DNA of 64,000 nt from Dokdonia sinensis (GCF_003688895.1 NZ_REFV01000016.1:1-64000), one strand, 5' to 3'. Positions 51,963-61,208 are shown, counted from the first letter of the stretch. The notes: generated by a model not told the origin, from the sequence alone. A program made the numbers and translations.

Positions 51963-52065
51963 TTAATCCACAATATACTCCAGCGCTTCATAAACGAGGG
52001 TGGCGCCATAATCGGTTTTGCTTTCGCGAAAGCGTAACCCTATCGATTGCGCACCCCGGTAGCCT
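51963..52065 (-). pseudogene. Truncated relic of the downstream lipoprotein gene
   Basis: About 100 bp nearly identical to the 3' end of the lipoprotein gene at 54693-55103, encoding GLRFRESKTDYGATLVYEAL in the same frame and its stop. The rest of the gene is absent, and similarity fades beyond about 52065. It marks the left side of the tandem duplication junction. Confidence 0.85.
52020..52033. repeat. Dispersed palindrome GCTTTCGCGAAAGC
   Basis: Perfect copy inside the lipoprotein relic, read as RFRES. Duplicate of the copy at 54750. Confidence 0.9.
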
Positions 52066-52128
52066 TTGTTTTAATCTAGTATCATTTAGTACGTCTCTAT
52101 GTTGGGAGTAAAGAATTATGGAAAGTAG

Positions 52129-52185
52129 TTTTTCCCTCACGACCCTAGTGGGGTGTTGTGGCATATAGGGAAGTTTGATCCTTGA
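52129..52185 (+). pseudogene. Truncated relic of the VOC gene 3' end
   Basis: The frame FFPHDPSGVLWHIGKFDP followed by TGA matches the end of the VOC protein (FFLHDPSGVLWHIGGFSRN). It lies just before protein A2, exactly as the intact VOC gene lies before A1, and marks the right side of the duplication junction. Confidence 0.85.
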
Positions 52186-52238
52186 AATCAATGAACCCTA
52201 TCCAAAAATTAACCAATAATCTATATTTACATAAAGGA

Positions 52239-52898
52239 CTAAATTTTCAATGGCCCTATTGGTTTCCACCAGATGTCATCCATTTTCTTTAAGAGAAAAT
52301 AACTTGCTCGTCCGTGCCTGATACCCGGCCCTTCTGTTACATAAACTATAATTGCGACGTCCTCGTTTTTAGTAATGTAATAATCTAATACACGAATACT
52401 TGGAAACTCATCTATTTTTGGGACTCCATCATATCTTGTATAATCCACTTGTTCATAGTAAATGTCAGAATGTTTTAACAACGGTATGGTTTGCGAAATA
52501 ATAGATTCAACATTTAATTCTCGAGGTTTTCTACTCGATTCATATTCCGCTCTAAGGTATTCAAAATCCGAAGCATCGAGCAAGCCTTCAAATCGTGAAA
52601 AAGAGTCTGCAAGAGGACAGTAAAATTTAAGTCTTTCTAAATCTTGATCTTTCTTGCAAATACTGTCTGCAGTTCTATAAAACTTTATATTGTGTTTATA
52701 TCTACCTATGAAATTTAAAATTAAATCTGCCCCCATAACATTCTTATCAATATAAGAATACATTTTTTGAGTATTAAAAAAGGTAACAAATGCCTCTGTG
52801 TCTTTTTCTTTTATAGAAAGTCTGCTAGCCGAATTTTGAGATTTGCATTGCGCTGTTGAGAGCAACAGACAAATAATAAAGATGTTTTTAATCTTCAT
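52239..52898 (-). CDS. Secreted small protein A2 (duplicated module)
   Basis: A 219-residue protein with a lipoprotein-like signal (IFIICLLLSTAQC). It is a diverged copy of A1: it shares FIGRYKHNIKFYRTADSIC, LKFYCPLADSFSRFEGLL, YDGVPKIDEFPSIRV and the nearly invariant end FLLKKMDDIWWKPIGPLKI, while the middle third differs strongly. It starts 1 nt after the B2 stop. Its partner B2 is broken by a nonsense codon, so A2 may be expressed without a functional B. Confidence 0.75.
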   Translation of the reverse strand: MKIKNIFIICLLLSTAQCKSQNSASRLSIKEKDTEAFVTFFNTQKMYSYIDKNVMGADLILNFIGRYKHNIKFYRTADSICKKDQDLERLKFYCPLADSFSRFEGLLDASDFEYLRAEYESSRKPRELNVESIISQTIPLLKHSDIYYEQVDYTRYDGVPKIDEFPSIRVLDYYITKNEDVAIIVYVTEGPGIRHGRASYFLLKKMDDIWWKPIGPLKI

Positions 52899-52899
52899 A

Positions 52900-54597
52900 T
52901 TAACATGGGTTGCTTTTAGGCGTCACGCCGTTTTGAACTGAATTAGTATCTTCAGCCATATTAGTATTTATTATTCGATTCTTTGCGACCAGATCATTCT
53001 GAAAAACATAATTAAATGTTGATGTCTCAAATAATGCACCCCAAGCTAGATCTCTATAATATTGATCTGATTCTTGGGAATTATCCCACTCTTTTAGGGC
53101 ATCTTCAATAGGCTCAATGAATTTTCGGGCAATAATTTCGTGCTGTAATTGATTAGGGTTATCATCGTATGTCTCTGTTAATAAGGCATTCCACAGTAAG
53201 GGGAAATTTGTCACTTCATTTGATCCTGTTAGAACTGAATCATCAACCAAACTAATTAAATGAGCGTGTACTAGTTCGTGTAAAATAGATCTTGCTATGG
53301 ACATCTTCGTAGCCTGACCAGCATAAGCGGGTTGAATATGCGTTACATAATTATAATCCATTGGCTCTCCAATTTCATCCCTTTTCCAATCTGTTTCTCC
53401 CGCATTATTTGGATTTATTGGAGGAACACCCGTGAGTATTTGCCAAATGTATGGTAAATCAGGCGCGCCAAATCTATAAATTATGTTAGCAATATCATTT
53501 TGTTGTAAATTTTTGAGTTGGGTTAAAATGTTATTTGAACAAGGGTCTAAATTTGTTGAAGTGATATTATCCTCAATCTCCACGGCTATCAAGTATTCAT
53601 CAATATCAACATTCATACCTACATCTTCATTCTCAATCTCCTCTTCCTCCTCTGGCAGGCACCCACAGTTTGCATCAAAACCAAATTCGCAATCGTTTTG
53701 CTGGTTACAATCATCTGGTGTCTCGCAGGCAGGGTTTCTAAGAATATCTTCAATTGTCTTTTGATCATCGGTTTCATCCCCTGGACAAATTACCACAGTT
53801 GTTGGAATACAATTGCACTCCCCGTCACCATAAATATACCATTCACAGCTGTCGCCTATTGGACCACCATCGTCTTCGCCACTCGTTCCTGTGTTTCCAG
53901 AATCTCCATTTCCAAAATCTCCATTTCCAGAATCACCATTTCCAGAATCTCCAGTTCCAATATCTCCAGAAGTACCTCCATCATCATTAGATCCTCCTCC
54001 GTTAGAGCTACCGCCGTCATCACAAGGGTCGTTCAAAAAAGATGTGAACCCTTGACCGTCTGCCATTTCTACAGTACCCACAAACTGTCCAATGTCTGTA
54101 TAATAAAGTAATTCTCCTGTATACGTAGACCAATCAACCCCACCAGACTGAGTTTGAACCCAATTTGTTGTAAATCTATATTCTGTAATATAAGAATAAG
54201 TCCCTCGCAACGTTTCCTTCACTACAAGATTATATCTTGAAATGTAACCCGGGACACCACCATTAATTGTATTCAATTTAAACGTATAATTTTTCCTGTC
54301 ATAACTGTTTATGGACTCCAGAATCTCCTCCATCTGCGTGTCTCCCAATATTAAATTTGGCTCTACAGACCTCGTGTCACTATTATAGGATTGTATTTCA
54401 AAACGCATCGTCCCGTTTGTTCTGTCTTTTAGATAGTCGATTATGTGAGGTATTTTATCACTCGCGATTTTTCTGGTGGTGTTTTTTGTTTCTTGAGGTA
54501 AGGTGATATTTGTATCATCAACGATAACATCGTCCTAGGTACAAGATACAATAGAAATAAGAATTAAAAGGATAAGAGATTTGAGGGTGTTTTGCAT
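52900..54597 (-). pseudogene. Zincin-like lipoprotein B2, interrupted by an early stop
   Basis: Reading from the ATG at 54597 gives the lipoprotein signal MQNTLKSLILLILISIVSC-T, then TAG at 54537-54535. B1 has Lys at this position (SCTKDD). After the TAG the frame stays open to 52900 and aligns with B1 throughout, including the Gly-rich linker, CETPDDCNQQNDCEFGFDAN and the zincin motif HELVHAH. Only one base change is needed to restore the gene. An ATG at 54408 could start a 502-residue product without a signal peptide. Sequencing error or recent inactivation are both possible. Confidence 0.8.
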
Positions 54598-54617
54598 CGG
54601 TTTATTTTTAGATGGCT

Positions 54618-54641
54618 CAAACATACACATTACCCCCCCCC
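54618..54641 (-). promoter_or_regulatory. B2 promoter with G9 tract
   Basis: Same layout as B1: TATGTTTG at 54618-54625 and nine G at 54633-54641 on the minus strand. The roughly 70 bp around it is almost identical to the B1 promoter. Confidence 0.6.
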
Positions 54642-54692
54642 GATATTTTAGGGGCATTCGCCCCATAATTTCTCATAAATACCCCTCTTACC

Positions 54693-55103
54693 TTAATCCA
54701 CAATATACTCCAGCGCCTCATAAACGAGGGTGGCGCCATAGTCGGTTTTGCTTTCGCGAAAGCGTAACCCTATCAACTGCGCGCCACGGTAGCCTTTGTT
54801 TTCGTCTAGATGCATCTGTTGCGCATCTTCTTCTGAAATGACGAGGCACAACTTCCCACAAAAGGCATCTCCATAAGCATTTACCACCAAAAAAATCTGA
54901 CCCATAATTTCTTCTCGAGTTTCAAAATAGTAATCAACTTCTGAGCTTTCCTTGATGAGCCTGTACAGTTCTGCCTGATATACTTTAGTATTGTATTGAT
55001 TTGCACCCAATACCTCGTTATGCTGAGACTTGTAACAGCTTTCTTCTTTACAGGAACACAGCAACAACACCGCCATCCCCAGAGCAGCGATTTTTAATAA
55101 CAT
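54693..55103 (-). CDS. Small lipoprotein of unknown function
   Basis: A 136-residue lipoprotein (signal MLLKIAALGMAVLLLCSC) with KEESCYKSQHNEVLG after the lipobox, a central EEIMGQIFLVVNAYGDAF and the end GLRFRESKTDYGATLVYEAL. RFRES is encoded by a dispersed palindrome. I recognise no family. It lies upstream of B2 in the same direction. Its 3' end is duplicated as a relic at 51963-52065, showing that the ancestral order was VOC - A - B - this gene. Confidence 0.75.
   Translation of the reverse strand: MLLKIAALGMAVLLLCSCKEESCYKSQHNEVLGANQYNTKVYQAELYRLIKESSEVDYYFETREEIMGQIFLVVNAYGDAFCGKLCLVISEEDAQQMHLDENKGYRGAQLIGLRFRESKTDYGATLVYEALEYIVD
54750..54763. repeat. Dispersed palindrome GCTTTCGCGAAAGC
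   Basis: Perfect copy in the small lipoprotein gene, read as RFRES. Confidence 0.9.
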
Positions 55104-55287
55104 AGTTTGTGATAAATGTGAGGTAGTTGTGTGCTCTTGTATAACGAATTTTCTTTATGAAATCGTATGAACGGAAATTCAAATAGAACTTGAATTTTAA
55201 AGTGCTGGGTGATCTAAGAATAACAAAACTAAGGTGGTTGAGTGATCCGCCTTTCCGGGGGATTGTATCATAACCTCCGAAATCTGA

Positions 55288-56340
55288 CTAAAATTTCTTC
55301 GGGAACCTTGCGATATCGATTTCTTCAGGTAACGGGACATCGTTTTCTAAATGCTCAAAAAGATATTGGGCCAGCGTGGGGCCAGCCATTATACCACGAG
55401 TTCCTAATCCATTAAGTGTTGCTAGTTGCGGGAATTTAGGATGCTTTCCAAGCAATGCCCGCCTATCACCTGTGGTGGGACGTATACCTGCTTGCTGACT
55501 TACAATCTCATAATTGCAAGTGATTAAGGCGTCTAGCTTTTCTACAAGTTCAGCCCGGGCCGGCTCAGAAGGAATATTATCTTTATCTGTCCAGTTAAAG
55601 GTAGCTCCGACTTTATAACAATCGTTCCCAAGAGGAACGATAAAGAAAGAAGATTTTACCGCTGCTTGCTGTTGCAGTTCGGCAGCTTTAATAATGATAT
55701 ACTCCCCCTTATTACCTACTAGAGGCAGTTTATTAAAATAAGGATTGTATTTGATCCCATAGCCTTCTGCAAAGATTATGTATTTTGCTTGCACTCCGTC
55801 GTACATCACCGTATCCCCATCAATTTGGATATCGTTGTGGCGGAATTCCGCTTTCGCGAAAGCGTGCATCTCAACCAAGTACGTTTCATATAGTCGTTGA
55901 AGTTTAACAATATCAACACGACCTGTTTCTAGAACTTCTCCGTAGTCAAAGGGGGCAATAATCTGGGAATTGTCATCTCGAACTATTTGCGGCTTCATAA
56001 AACGCTGTAATTCCAAATGGTCTGAAGCCGAAAACCAATTGTTTTGATCTTCAACTGAAGAAAAAACCTTACGCACAGGCATAGGATGCACTAGCTTAGT
56101 TTCCAACTTCTGCTCAAGTTTTTTGAAATAAGGAATCGCTAAATCAAACTGCTCTGTAGATTTCCACGGTAGGGTATATCTTTTTAAAATAACAGGATTG
56201 TACAAACCTGCAGCCACGCGACTTGCACCAGCTCCTCCTTTATCGTAAACCAGAAAAGTCTTTCCCGCAGCGAGGCATTGCTCACAAAAAGCAATACCAG
56301 CGAGACCTAGTCCTACTATGATATAATCCACCTTTTTCAC
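55288..56340 (-). CDS. FAD-dependent oxidoreductase (DAO family)
   Basis: A 350-residue protein with an N-terminal Rossmann FAD motif (IIVGLGLAGIAFCEQCLA, then FLVYDKGGAGASRVAAGLYNP) and the C-terminal QQAGIRPTTGDRRALLG and GTRGIMAGPTLAQYL. It belongs to the glycine/D-amino-acid oxidase (DAO) superfamily. The substrate is unknown, and no signal peptide is visible. A dispersed palindrome encodes HAFAKAEF at 55850. The gene stands alone, with 230 nt to gldN. Confidence 0.88.
   Translation of the reverse strand: MKKVDYIIVGLGLAGIAFCEQCLAAGKTFLVYDKGGAGASRVAAGLYNPVILKRYTLPWKSTEQFDLAIPYFKKLEQKLETKLVHPMPVRKVFSSVEDQNNWFSASDHLELQRFMKPQIVRDDNSQIIAPFDYGEVLETGRVDIVKLQRLYETYLVEMHAFAKAEFRHNDIQIDGDTVMYDGVQAKYIIFAEGYGIKYNPYFNKLPLVGNKGEYIIIKAAELQQQAAVKSSFFIVPLGNDCYKVGATFNWTDKDNIPSEPARAELVEKLDALITCNYEIVSQQAGIRPTTGDRRALLGKHPKFPQLATLNGLGTRGIMAGPTLAQYLFEHLENDVPLPEEIDIARFPKKF
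55850..55863. repeat. Dispersed palindrome GCTTTCGCGAAAGC
   Basis: Perfect copy inside the DAO-family gene, read as AFAKA. Confidence 0.9.
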
Positions 56341-56524
56341 AATGGCAAATATAGGCCTCTGAGGATAAACAATAATCTAAAGACTCTTTTAAACTTGAAT
56401 GGGTTACATGGAGTTTTGTGGTAATTTTTATAACTGAACCATTCTTAAAATATTAGGGATGCCTTTGAGATGTATCTTGAATTTGTCTCACAGATAGCTT
56501 AGAAACTTATATTTAGAAATAAAA

Positions 56525-56551
56525 AAACCGCTGGACGTAGCCCAGCGGTTT
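56525..56551 (-). terminator. Terminator of the gldKLMN operon
   Basis: AAACCGCTGG/CCAGCGGTTT with a short loop and a T-run on the minus strand, 22 nt after the gldN stop. Confidence 0.88.
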
Positions 56552-56573
56552 CTAAATATTAATTACTTAGATT

Positions 56574-57464
56574 TTAGTAATTCCAGAGATCTTGCTCAAT
56601 ATCGCGTATTTGCTCCTTGATACGATTAGACTCCAACAATTGCATCATTGCATTGTTGTTTATATAATCTTTTACCTGACGATCTCCTTGAACGTTATCC
56701 TCTTTGTACACAATACCGCTAAAACGCCTACTGTTTAAGAGATGATCAAAGGAAATAGGCATCGAGGTGTTTTTCCTATTAAAAGCTTTTGCCTCGTGCA
56801 AGATATCGCGTACTCCTGGGAACCATACCCAGAAAAGCTCAATACCCGGTTGCGTAGGATCATCTAAAAAGTTTACATCAGGAACTACTGGCGCAAATCC
56901 TAAAAGACGATACTTTAACTCACCCTGACGCTTATCTATGTACCAATAACCGCGGATATTGTACGCTTGTACATCGTATGCCGTAATTGAACGTCTTTCG
57001 ATATTATAATCAGAGATTGGTTCTCCCGCATTGTATTGAGAATAACCAGCATCTGTAGTATCTACACGTTCAACAGAAGCGCGTATATCATCTAGCGTGA
57101 TTTTCTCTGTAAAATAAGAGTCGTTGTAAATTGCATCTATCGTACCGTCTTTAACGTTCTTCATAATAACGTCAAACAATGAGCGGCGATCTGAACCTAT
57201 GTTCATCGTATCAATAGGATAATACAATGGGAAATTTACGCGCTCATCAAGATCGACAGTTTCCCAAGTGTTTTTTGCCCACAACACATCACGTTTCTCC
57301 ACATAACCGTAAGGCAATGGATTATCGTTATCGTTTGCTTTTTGCCCATCTGTTGTCTCAAACATCTCTTCTGGACTTTTTGCATTGAGGATATTTCCTT
57401 GTGCAAAAGCCTGAGAAGTTATTAAAACAACAACTGCAAGAATTAATACATTTTTCAACTTCAT
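56574..57464 (-). CDS. gldN: Gliding motility / type IX secretion protein GldN
   Basis: A 296-residue periplasmic protein with signal peptide MKLKNVLILAVVVLITSQAFAQ. It has the GldN/PorN pattern LPYGYVEKRDVLWAKNTWETVDLDERVNFPLYYPID, then AYDVQAYNIRGYWYIDKRQGELKYRLLGFAP. GldN forms, with the lipoprotein GldK, the periplasmic ring of the type IX secretion system. It is the last gene of the gldKLMN operon, 11 nt after gldM, and is followed by a strong terminator. Confidence 0.96.
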   Translation of the reverse strand: MKLKNVLILAVVVLITSQAFAQGNILNAKSPEEMFETTDGQKANDNDNPLPYGYVEKRDVLWAKNTWETVDLDERVNFPLYYPIDTMNIGSDRRSLFDVIMKNVKDGTIDAIYNDSYFTEKITLDDIRASVERVDTTDAGYSQYNAGEPISDYNIERRSITAYDVQAYNIRGYWYIDKRQGELKYRLLGFAPVVPDVNFLDDPTQPGIELFWVWFPGVRDILHEAKAFNRKNTSMPISFDHLLNSRRFSGIVYKEDNVQGDRQVKDYINNNAMMQLLESNRIKEQIRDIEQDLWNY

Positions 57465-57475
57465 AATTTTGTTTA

Positions 57476-59050
57476 TTAGTTACTCAACTCAATGAATACT
57501 GGAGAAACCTTAGGAAGCCTATAATTAGAATTTCCTTGGATGCTCGCTTTGATATCAAAGATTTGAACAGAAGATCCACGCTTAGCTTTCTGCAAAGCAC
57601 TTTTTGCCTGCGCATTAAGACGTGATCCATTTACTTGAACAGTTCCTGCTCCTGCAACTTTAAACTTAAAGCTACTTACATTTAATGTTAGGTCAAAATC
57701 AAAGTCAGGCAACGCAGCACCTACAGGTGACTGTTCTAATGCCTCTCTCGTCATTTTCATATCTCCAGAGTCATCACCTCTTACGGTTCCTACTGGACGA
57801 GGAATGTCCTTAATACGGAAGGTTGCCTTGTCAGAAACAGGACCTCCACCGTTAGGTAAGGTCGCATTAACGCTAATCGTCACCTCACGTCCAGTACCTG
57901 GATTCATTGTATAGGAAGTGCCAGATTTTTTTGATAAACCTGGTGCGCTAGCATTTACCTTGCTAGGATCAATCCCAGCGAAATCAATAGTCATAGGATT
58001 TGCAACACCACGATACACGACATTCATTTTATCTGCAGCAATTGTCGCTGAGTTAGGCTTACCGATGGTCGTATAGCTTTTTTCCACAGGTACAATAACT
58101 TCCTCACCATCTTGTAAGAAAACTAGGTTACCTGTAATCTTGTGCTCACCAACGCTACCTGCACCTAATTTAAGGGCTACTCTACCGCCTTTAAATTCAT
58201 ACTGATCTTCACGGATATCTCTACCATCTATTTTAAGCTCTACTCTTTCTGGCTTTGTAGTTTCATCTACACGTCCTAAAGATATAATACCATCAAAGCT
58301 ATCACTTGAGTAATAAGCCCCCTTAGTAGTAGTCATTACAGTCTCATAATTAGCCTCAGAGATGTTTGTAAGTGCTTTTAGGTCTCCCGCGAGCAACTTA
58401 GATAAATATTCATTCTCAACAGAACGGATGTCATTTTGCGTCTGAGTCATTTTTGTCAATGAAGAAACAGATGGAAAACCTACGTAGTGATAGCTTATGT
58501 AATCTTGAGTAGTTTTATTTCCTTCTCCTTCACCAGTGGTAATAGGCTCTGTAGAAAAATCTGATTCTAATTGCTCTGCAAGCACTGGATTATTACCATC
58601 CATTAATGCAAGCATTCCGGTACGATATTTATCCATCTGAGCTAAGTATTCTTTACCAGCTTCAGTAAGTTGACCACCTTCATAATACAATTCGTCAAGA
58701 AAGTTAGACTTATCCATAGTCTCATAATCTGTCGGATCATCTACTTCACCTAAAAGTAAATCTTTTTGTGATTGTAAATAACTGTAGTATTCATTAGATA
58801 ATTCGTGAGCTTGCTGCGCCTTAGCTGCAGTTGCCTCTGCTTTTTTATTTGCTGAAGCATTTTCTCTCAGACCTGCTAGAGCCAAGTCGTTTTTAGACTC
58901 AAAGTTTGCGTTAGAACGCGTTAATTTCTCATTAATCGACCCAAAAGCCGATAGTACTTCTTTTGACATATTTAATGCAAGCATTGCGATAAATACTAAA
59001 TACATCAAATTAATCATTTTCTGCCTTGCGGATAATTTTCCTCCTGCCAT
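57476..59050 (-). CDS. gldM: Gliding motility / type IX secretion motor protein GldM
   Basis: A 524-residue protein with one N-terminal membrane helix (MINLMYLVFIAMLALNMSKEV) and a long periplasmic part made of an alpha-helical domain and three beta domains (for example LKIDGRDIREDQYEFKGGRVALK and VSPVFIELSN at the end). With GldL it forms the proton-driven rotary motor that powers T9SS export and gliding. The GldM helix Glu (NMSKEV) faces the GldL pore. Neighbours gldL and gldN are in the same operon. Confidence 0.97.
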   Translation of the reverse strand: MAGGKLSARQKMINLMYLVFIAMLALNMSKEVLSAFGSINEKLTRSNANFESKNDLALAGLRENASANKKAEATAAKAQQAHELSNEYYSYLQSQKDLLLGEVDDPTDYETMDKSNFLDELYYEGGQLTEAGKEYLAQMDKYRTGMLALMDGNNPVLAEQLESDFSTEPITTGEGEGNKTTQDYISYHYVGFPSVSSLTKMTQTQNDIRSVENEYLSKLLAGDLKALTNISEANYETVMTTTKGAYYSSDSFDGIISLGRVDETTKPERVELKIDGRDIREDQYEFKGGRVALKLGAGSVGEHKITGNLVFLQDGEEVIVPVEKSYTTIGKPNSATIAADKMNVVYRGVANPMTIDFAGIDPSKVNASAPGLSKKSGTSYTMNPGTGREVTISVNATLPNGGGPVSDKATFRIKDIPRPVGTVRGDDSGDMKMTREALEQSPVGAALPDFDFDLTLNVSSFKFKVAGAGTVQVNGSRLNAQAKSALQKAKRGSSVQIFDIKASIQGNSNYRLPKVSPVFIELSN

Positions 59051-59096
59051 TTTCTAATTTTTAGTTGTTAGTTAGTGTTTTAGCTTCTAACTAAAA

Positions 59097-59726
59097 TTAG
59101 TTTTTTGACATTGCAGATAGCATACCTCCATACACACCATTCAAGGAAGAAAGGTTTGTTGCAAGACTTGCCATTTGATCTTTAAGTGCTCCTGCATTCT
59201 GAGCAACTTGCTCATTAATCTCTGCTTGACGACTTGTAGACTCCACCTGAACTTTGTACAGACTATTAAGTGATTCCATTTGAGCAGCAGCAAGTGCCAT
59301 CTCTTCAGAATATTTTTTTGTAGAGCTCATGGCATCTGCAGTAGGTGCAATTCCTTTTGCAGCCCCTTCAAAGTTACGGATGCTGTTTCCTAAGCTAGCC
59401 ATTAAATCTCCATCGATTTTGGCTTCTTTCAACATATTATCTAATTTTTTAGAAAGTTGCCCTTCTGCATCTTGAGGTGCAGCTTTCTTTCCTGATGCTT
59501 GTCCTCCAGCTAATTCTGGGTATACAAGAGACCAATCTAGGTCAGTATCAACAGGCTCAAAAGCAGAAATTGCAAATACTATTGCCTCTGTAACAAGACC
59601 GATGATAAGCATTAAATTTCCATAAGGCCAATGCATAATTTTAAATAATGCTCCGATGATTACGATTGCAGCCCCGAGACCGTATACCATATTCATTAAT
59701 TTCTTTCCAGTTTTTGACTGTGCCAT
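59097..59726 (-). CDS. gldL: Gliding motility / type IX secretion motor protein GldL
   Basis: The 209-residue protein has two N-terminal membrane helices (NMVYGLGAAIVIIGALFKIMHWPYG, then LIIGLVTEAIVFAISAF). The Lys and Glu in them are expected to take part in proton conduction. The cytoplasmic helical tail includes GKKAAPQDAEGQLSKKLDNML. GldL makes the pentameric stator of the T9SS motor around GldM. It lies between gldK and gldM. Confidence 0.96.
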   Translation of the reverse strand: MAQSKTGKKLMNMVYGLGAAIVIIGALFKIMHWPYGNLMLIIGLVTEAIVFAISAFEPVDTDLDWSLVYPELAGGQASGKKAAPQDAEGQLSKKLDNMLKEAKIDGDLMASLGNSIRNFEGAAKGIAPTADAMSSTKKYSEEMALAAAQMESLNSLYKVQVESTSRQAEINEQVAQNAGALKDQMASLATNLSSLNGVYGGMLSAMSKN

Positions 59727-59803
59727 AATAAGTAGTTTTAGTTTAGTTAAGTAATTTAGTTAGTTAAGTTTAATTATAATTTGGGATAATTGTAATTCGG
59801 GTA

Positions 59804-61174
59804 TTACTTTGGAGCCTTTTTAAGATTGACTTTTTCGTCAAGCCCCATAAAATCCTGTACAGTTCTGAAACCGATGTAGCTACGTGCAGAATCTTGATAT
59901 TCATAATCACGTGAACTCACCTGTAGGAAGTAAGCAACATCTTTCCAAGAACCACCACGTATTACTTTACGTCTATTCTGGACGTCATTTACGTTAGGAT
60001 TAATCGTAGACATATATTCATAAGAGTTAGGATCGTAAGAAGATGCAACCCACTCAGACACATTACCTGCCATATTAAAGAGATTATAATCATTAGGCTC
60101 AAAAGACTCAGCCTCTACTGTGTATAGTGCTTGATCTGCCCCATAATCACCTCTTAAAGGCTTAAAGTTTGCAAGGAAACAACCTCTGTCATTTTTTGCA
60201 TAAGGACCTCCCCAAGGAAAATCTGCACCTTCAAGACCACCACGTGCTGCAAACTCCCACTCTGCTTCACCAGGAAGACGGAAACGGTTTACAAACTGAC
60301 GGTTTCTTTCTTTTTGATAAGCGTTTTTATAGAGCGTTCTCCACTCACAAAAAGCTTTTGCTTGCATCCAAGAAACTCCTACTACTGGATAATCTCCATA
60401 AGCATCGTGCCAGAAGTAATCGTTATGCATAGGCTCATTGTAAGAATATGCAAAATCTTTAATCCATACTGTAGTATCTGGATAAATCTTTACTTTTTCT
60501 GTTTTAATGAAATCTTTACGTTTACCATTTTTCTTACGAGCGGCCTCTTCAATATCAAGATATGTATAGCGGAACTCTAATTTATCTACATCAATGGTAC
60601 GCTGACCGTTGTATGCTTCTTCCAAAGGAATGTACATTGTATCCATAACTTCAGAGTAGTACTCATCAGGATATTCTGAAGTGTCCCAAATAATATCAAT
60701 GTCTTTATTGAGCTTACGTCCTTCATAGCCTGTCTCCCCTAATCCGTAATAATTATCGTACATATATTGCTCGTACGGGGTCATATTATCTGGATCTGCA
60801 TCTGCAAAAGCAAATTCACCTATCCCGTCATTCCCCGGAGTCTCCCCTAGTTCATCAGCAAGAATAGCGAGGCGCGTACGCACAACAGAATCGCGGACCC
60901 ACTCTACAAATTGTCTGTATTCAGAATTTGTTACTTCAGTCTCGTCCATATAGAACGAACGCACCGTTACAGTTTTGGTAGGAGCGTCCTGCACAGCAGC
61001 AAGATCGTCATCGCTCTTACCCATAATAAAAGCACCACCAGAGACAAGCGTCATTCCAAATGGTTTTTCAGGGTGCCAGCTTTTACCTTTGGCACCGACG
61101 AGTTCTCCTCGGTCGCCTTTGCCACAGCTGTATAACAAAGCCACTATCGCAATAAATGCAACAAACTTTTTCAT
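59804..61174 (-). CDS. gldK: Gliding motility lipoprotein GldK
   Basis: A 456-residue lipoprotein (signal MKKFVAFIAIVALLYSC, lipobox Cys17) with a formylglycine-generating-enzyme (FGE/SUMF1-like) fold: FGMTLVSGGAFIMGKSDDD, YPVVGVSWMQAKAFCEWRT, LPGEAEWEFAARGG and NLFNMAGNVSEWVASSY. The fold is used structurally, not catalytically. GldK forms the outer-membrane-linked ring with GldN in T9SS. It is the first gene of the operon, with a promoter at 61209-61239. Confidence 0.96.
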   Translation of the reverse strand: MKKFVAFIAIVALLYSCGKGDRGELVGAKGKSWHPEKPFGMTLVSGGAFIMGKSDDDLAAVQDAPTKTVTVRSFYMDETEVTNSEYRQFVEWVRDSVVRTRLAILADELGETPGNDGIGEFAFADADPDNMTPYEQYMYDNYYGLGETGYEGRKLNKDIDIIWDTSEYPDEYYSEVMDTMYIPLEEAYNGQRTIDVDKLEFRYTYLDIEEAARKKNGKRKDFIKTEKVKIYPDTTVWIKDFAYSYNEPMHNDYFWHDAYGDYPVVGVSWMQAKAFCEWRTLYKNAYQKERNRQFVNRFRLPGEAEWEFAARGGLEGADFPWGGPYAKNDRGCFLANFKPLRGDYGADQALYTVEAESFEPNDYNLFNMAGNVSEWVASSYDPNSYEYMSTINPNVNDVQNRRKVIRGGSWKDVAYFLQVSSRDYEYQDSARSYIGFRTVQDFMGLDEKVNLKKAPK

Positions 61175-61208
61175 AGGGTATAGGTTAAGTATTCTAGATT
61201 TAAGGCGG

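Noticed and set aside
51988-52191. 67-codon frame at the duplication junction
   Set aside because: It is out of frame with the lipoprotein relic and merely spans it and the VOC relic; no start signal.
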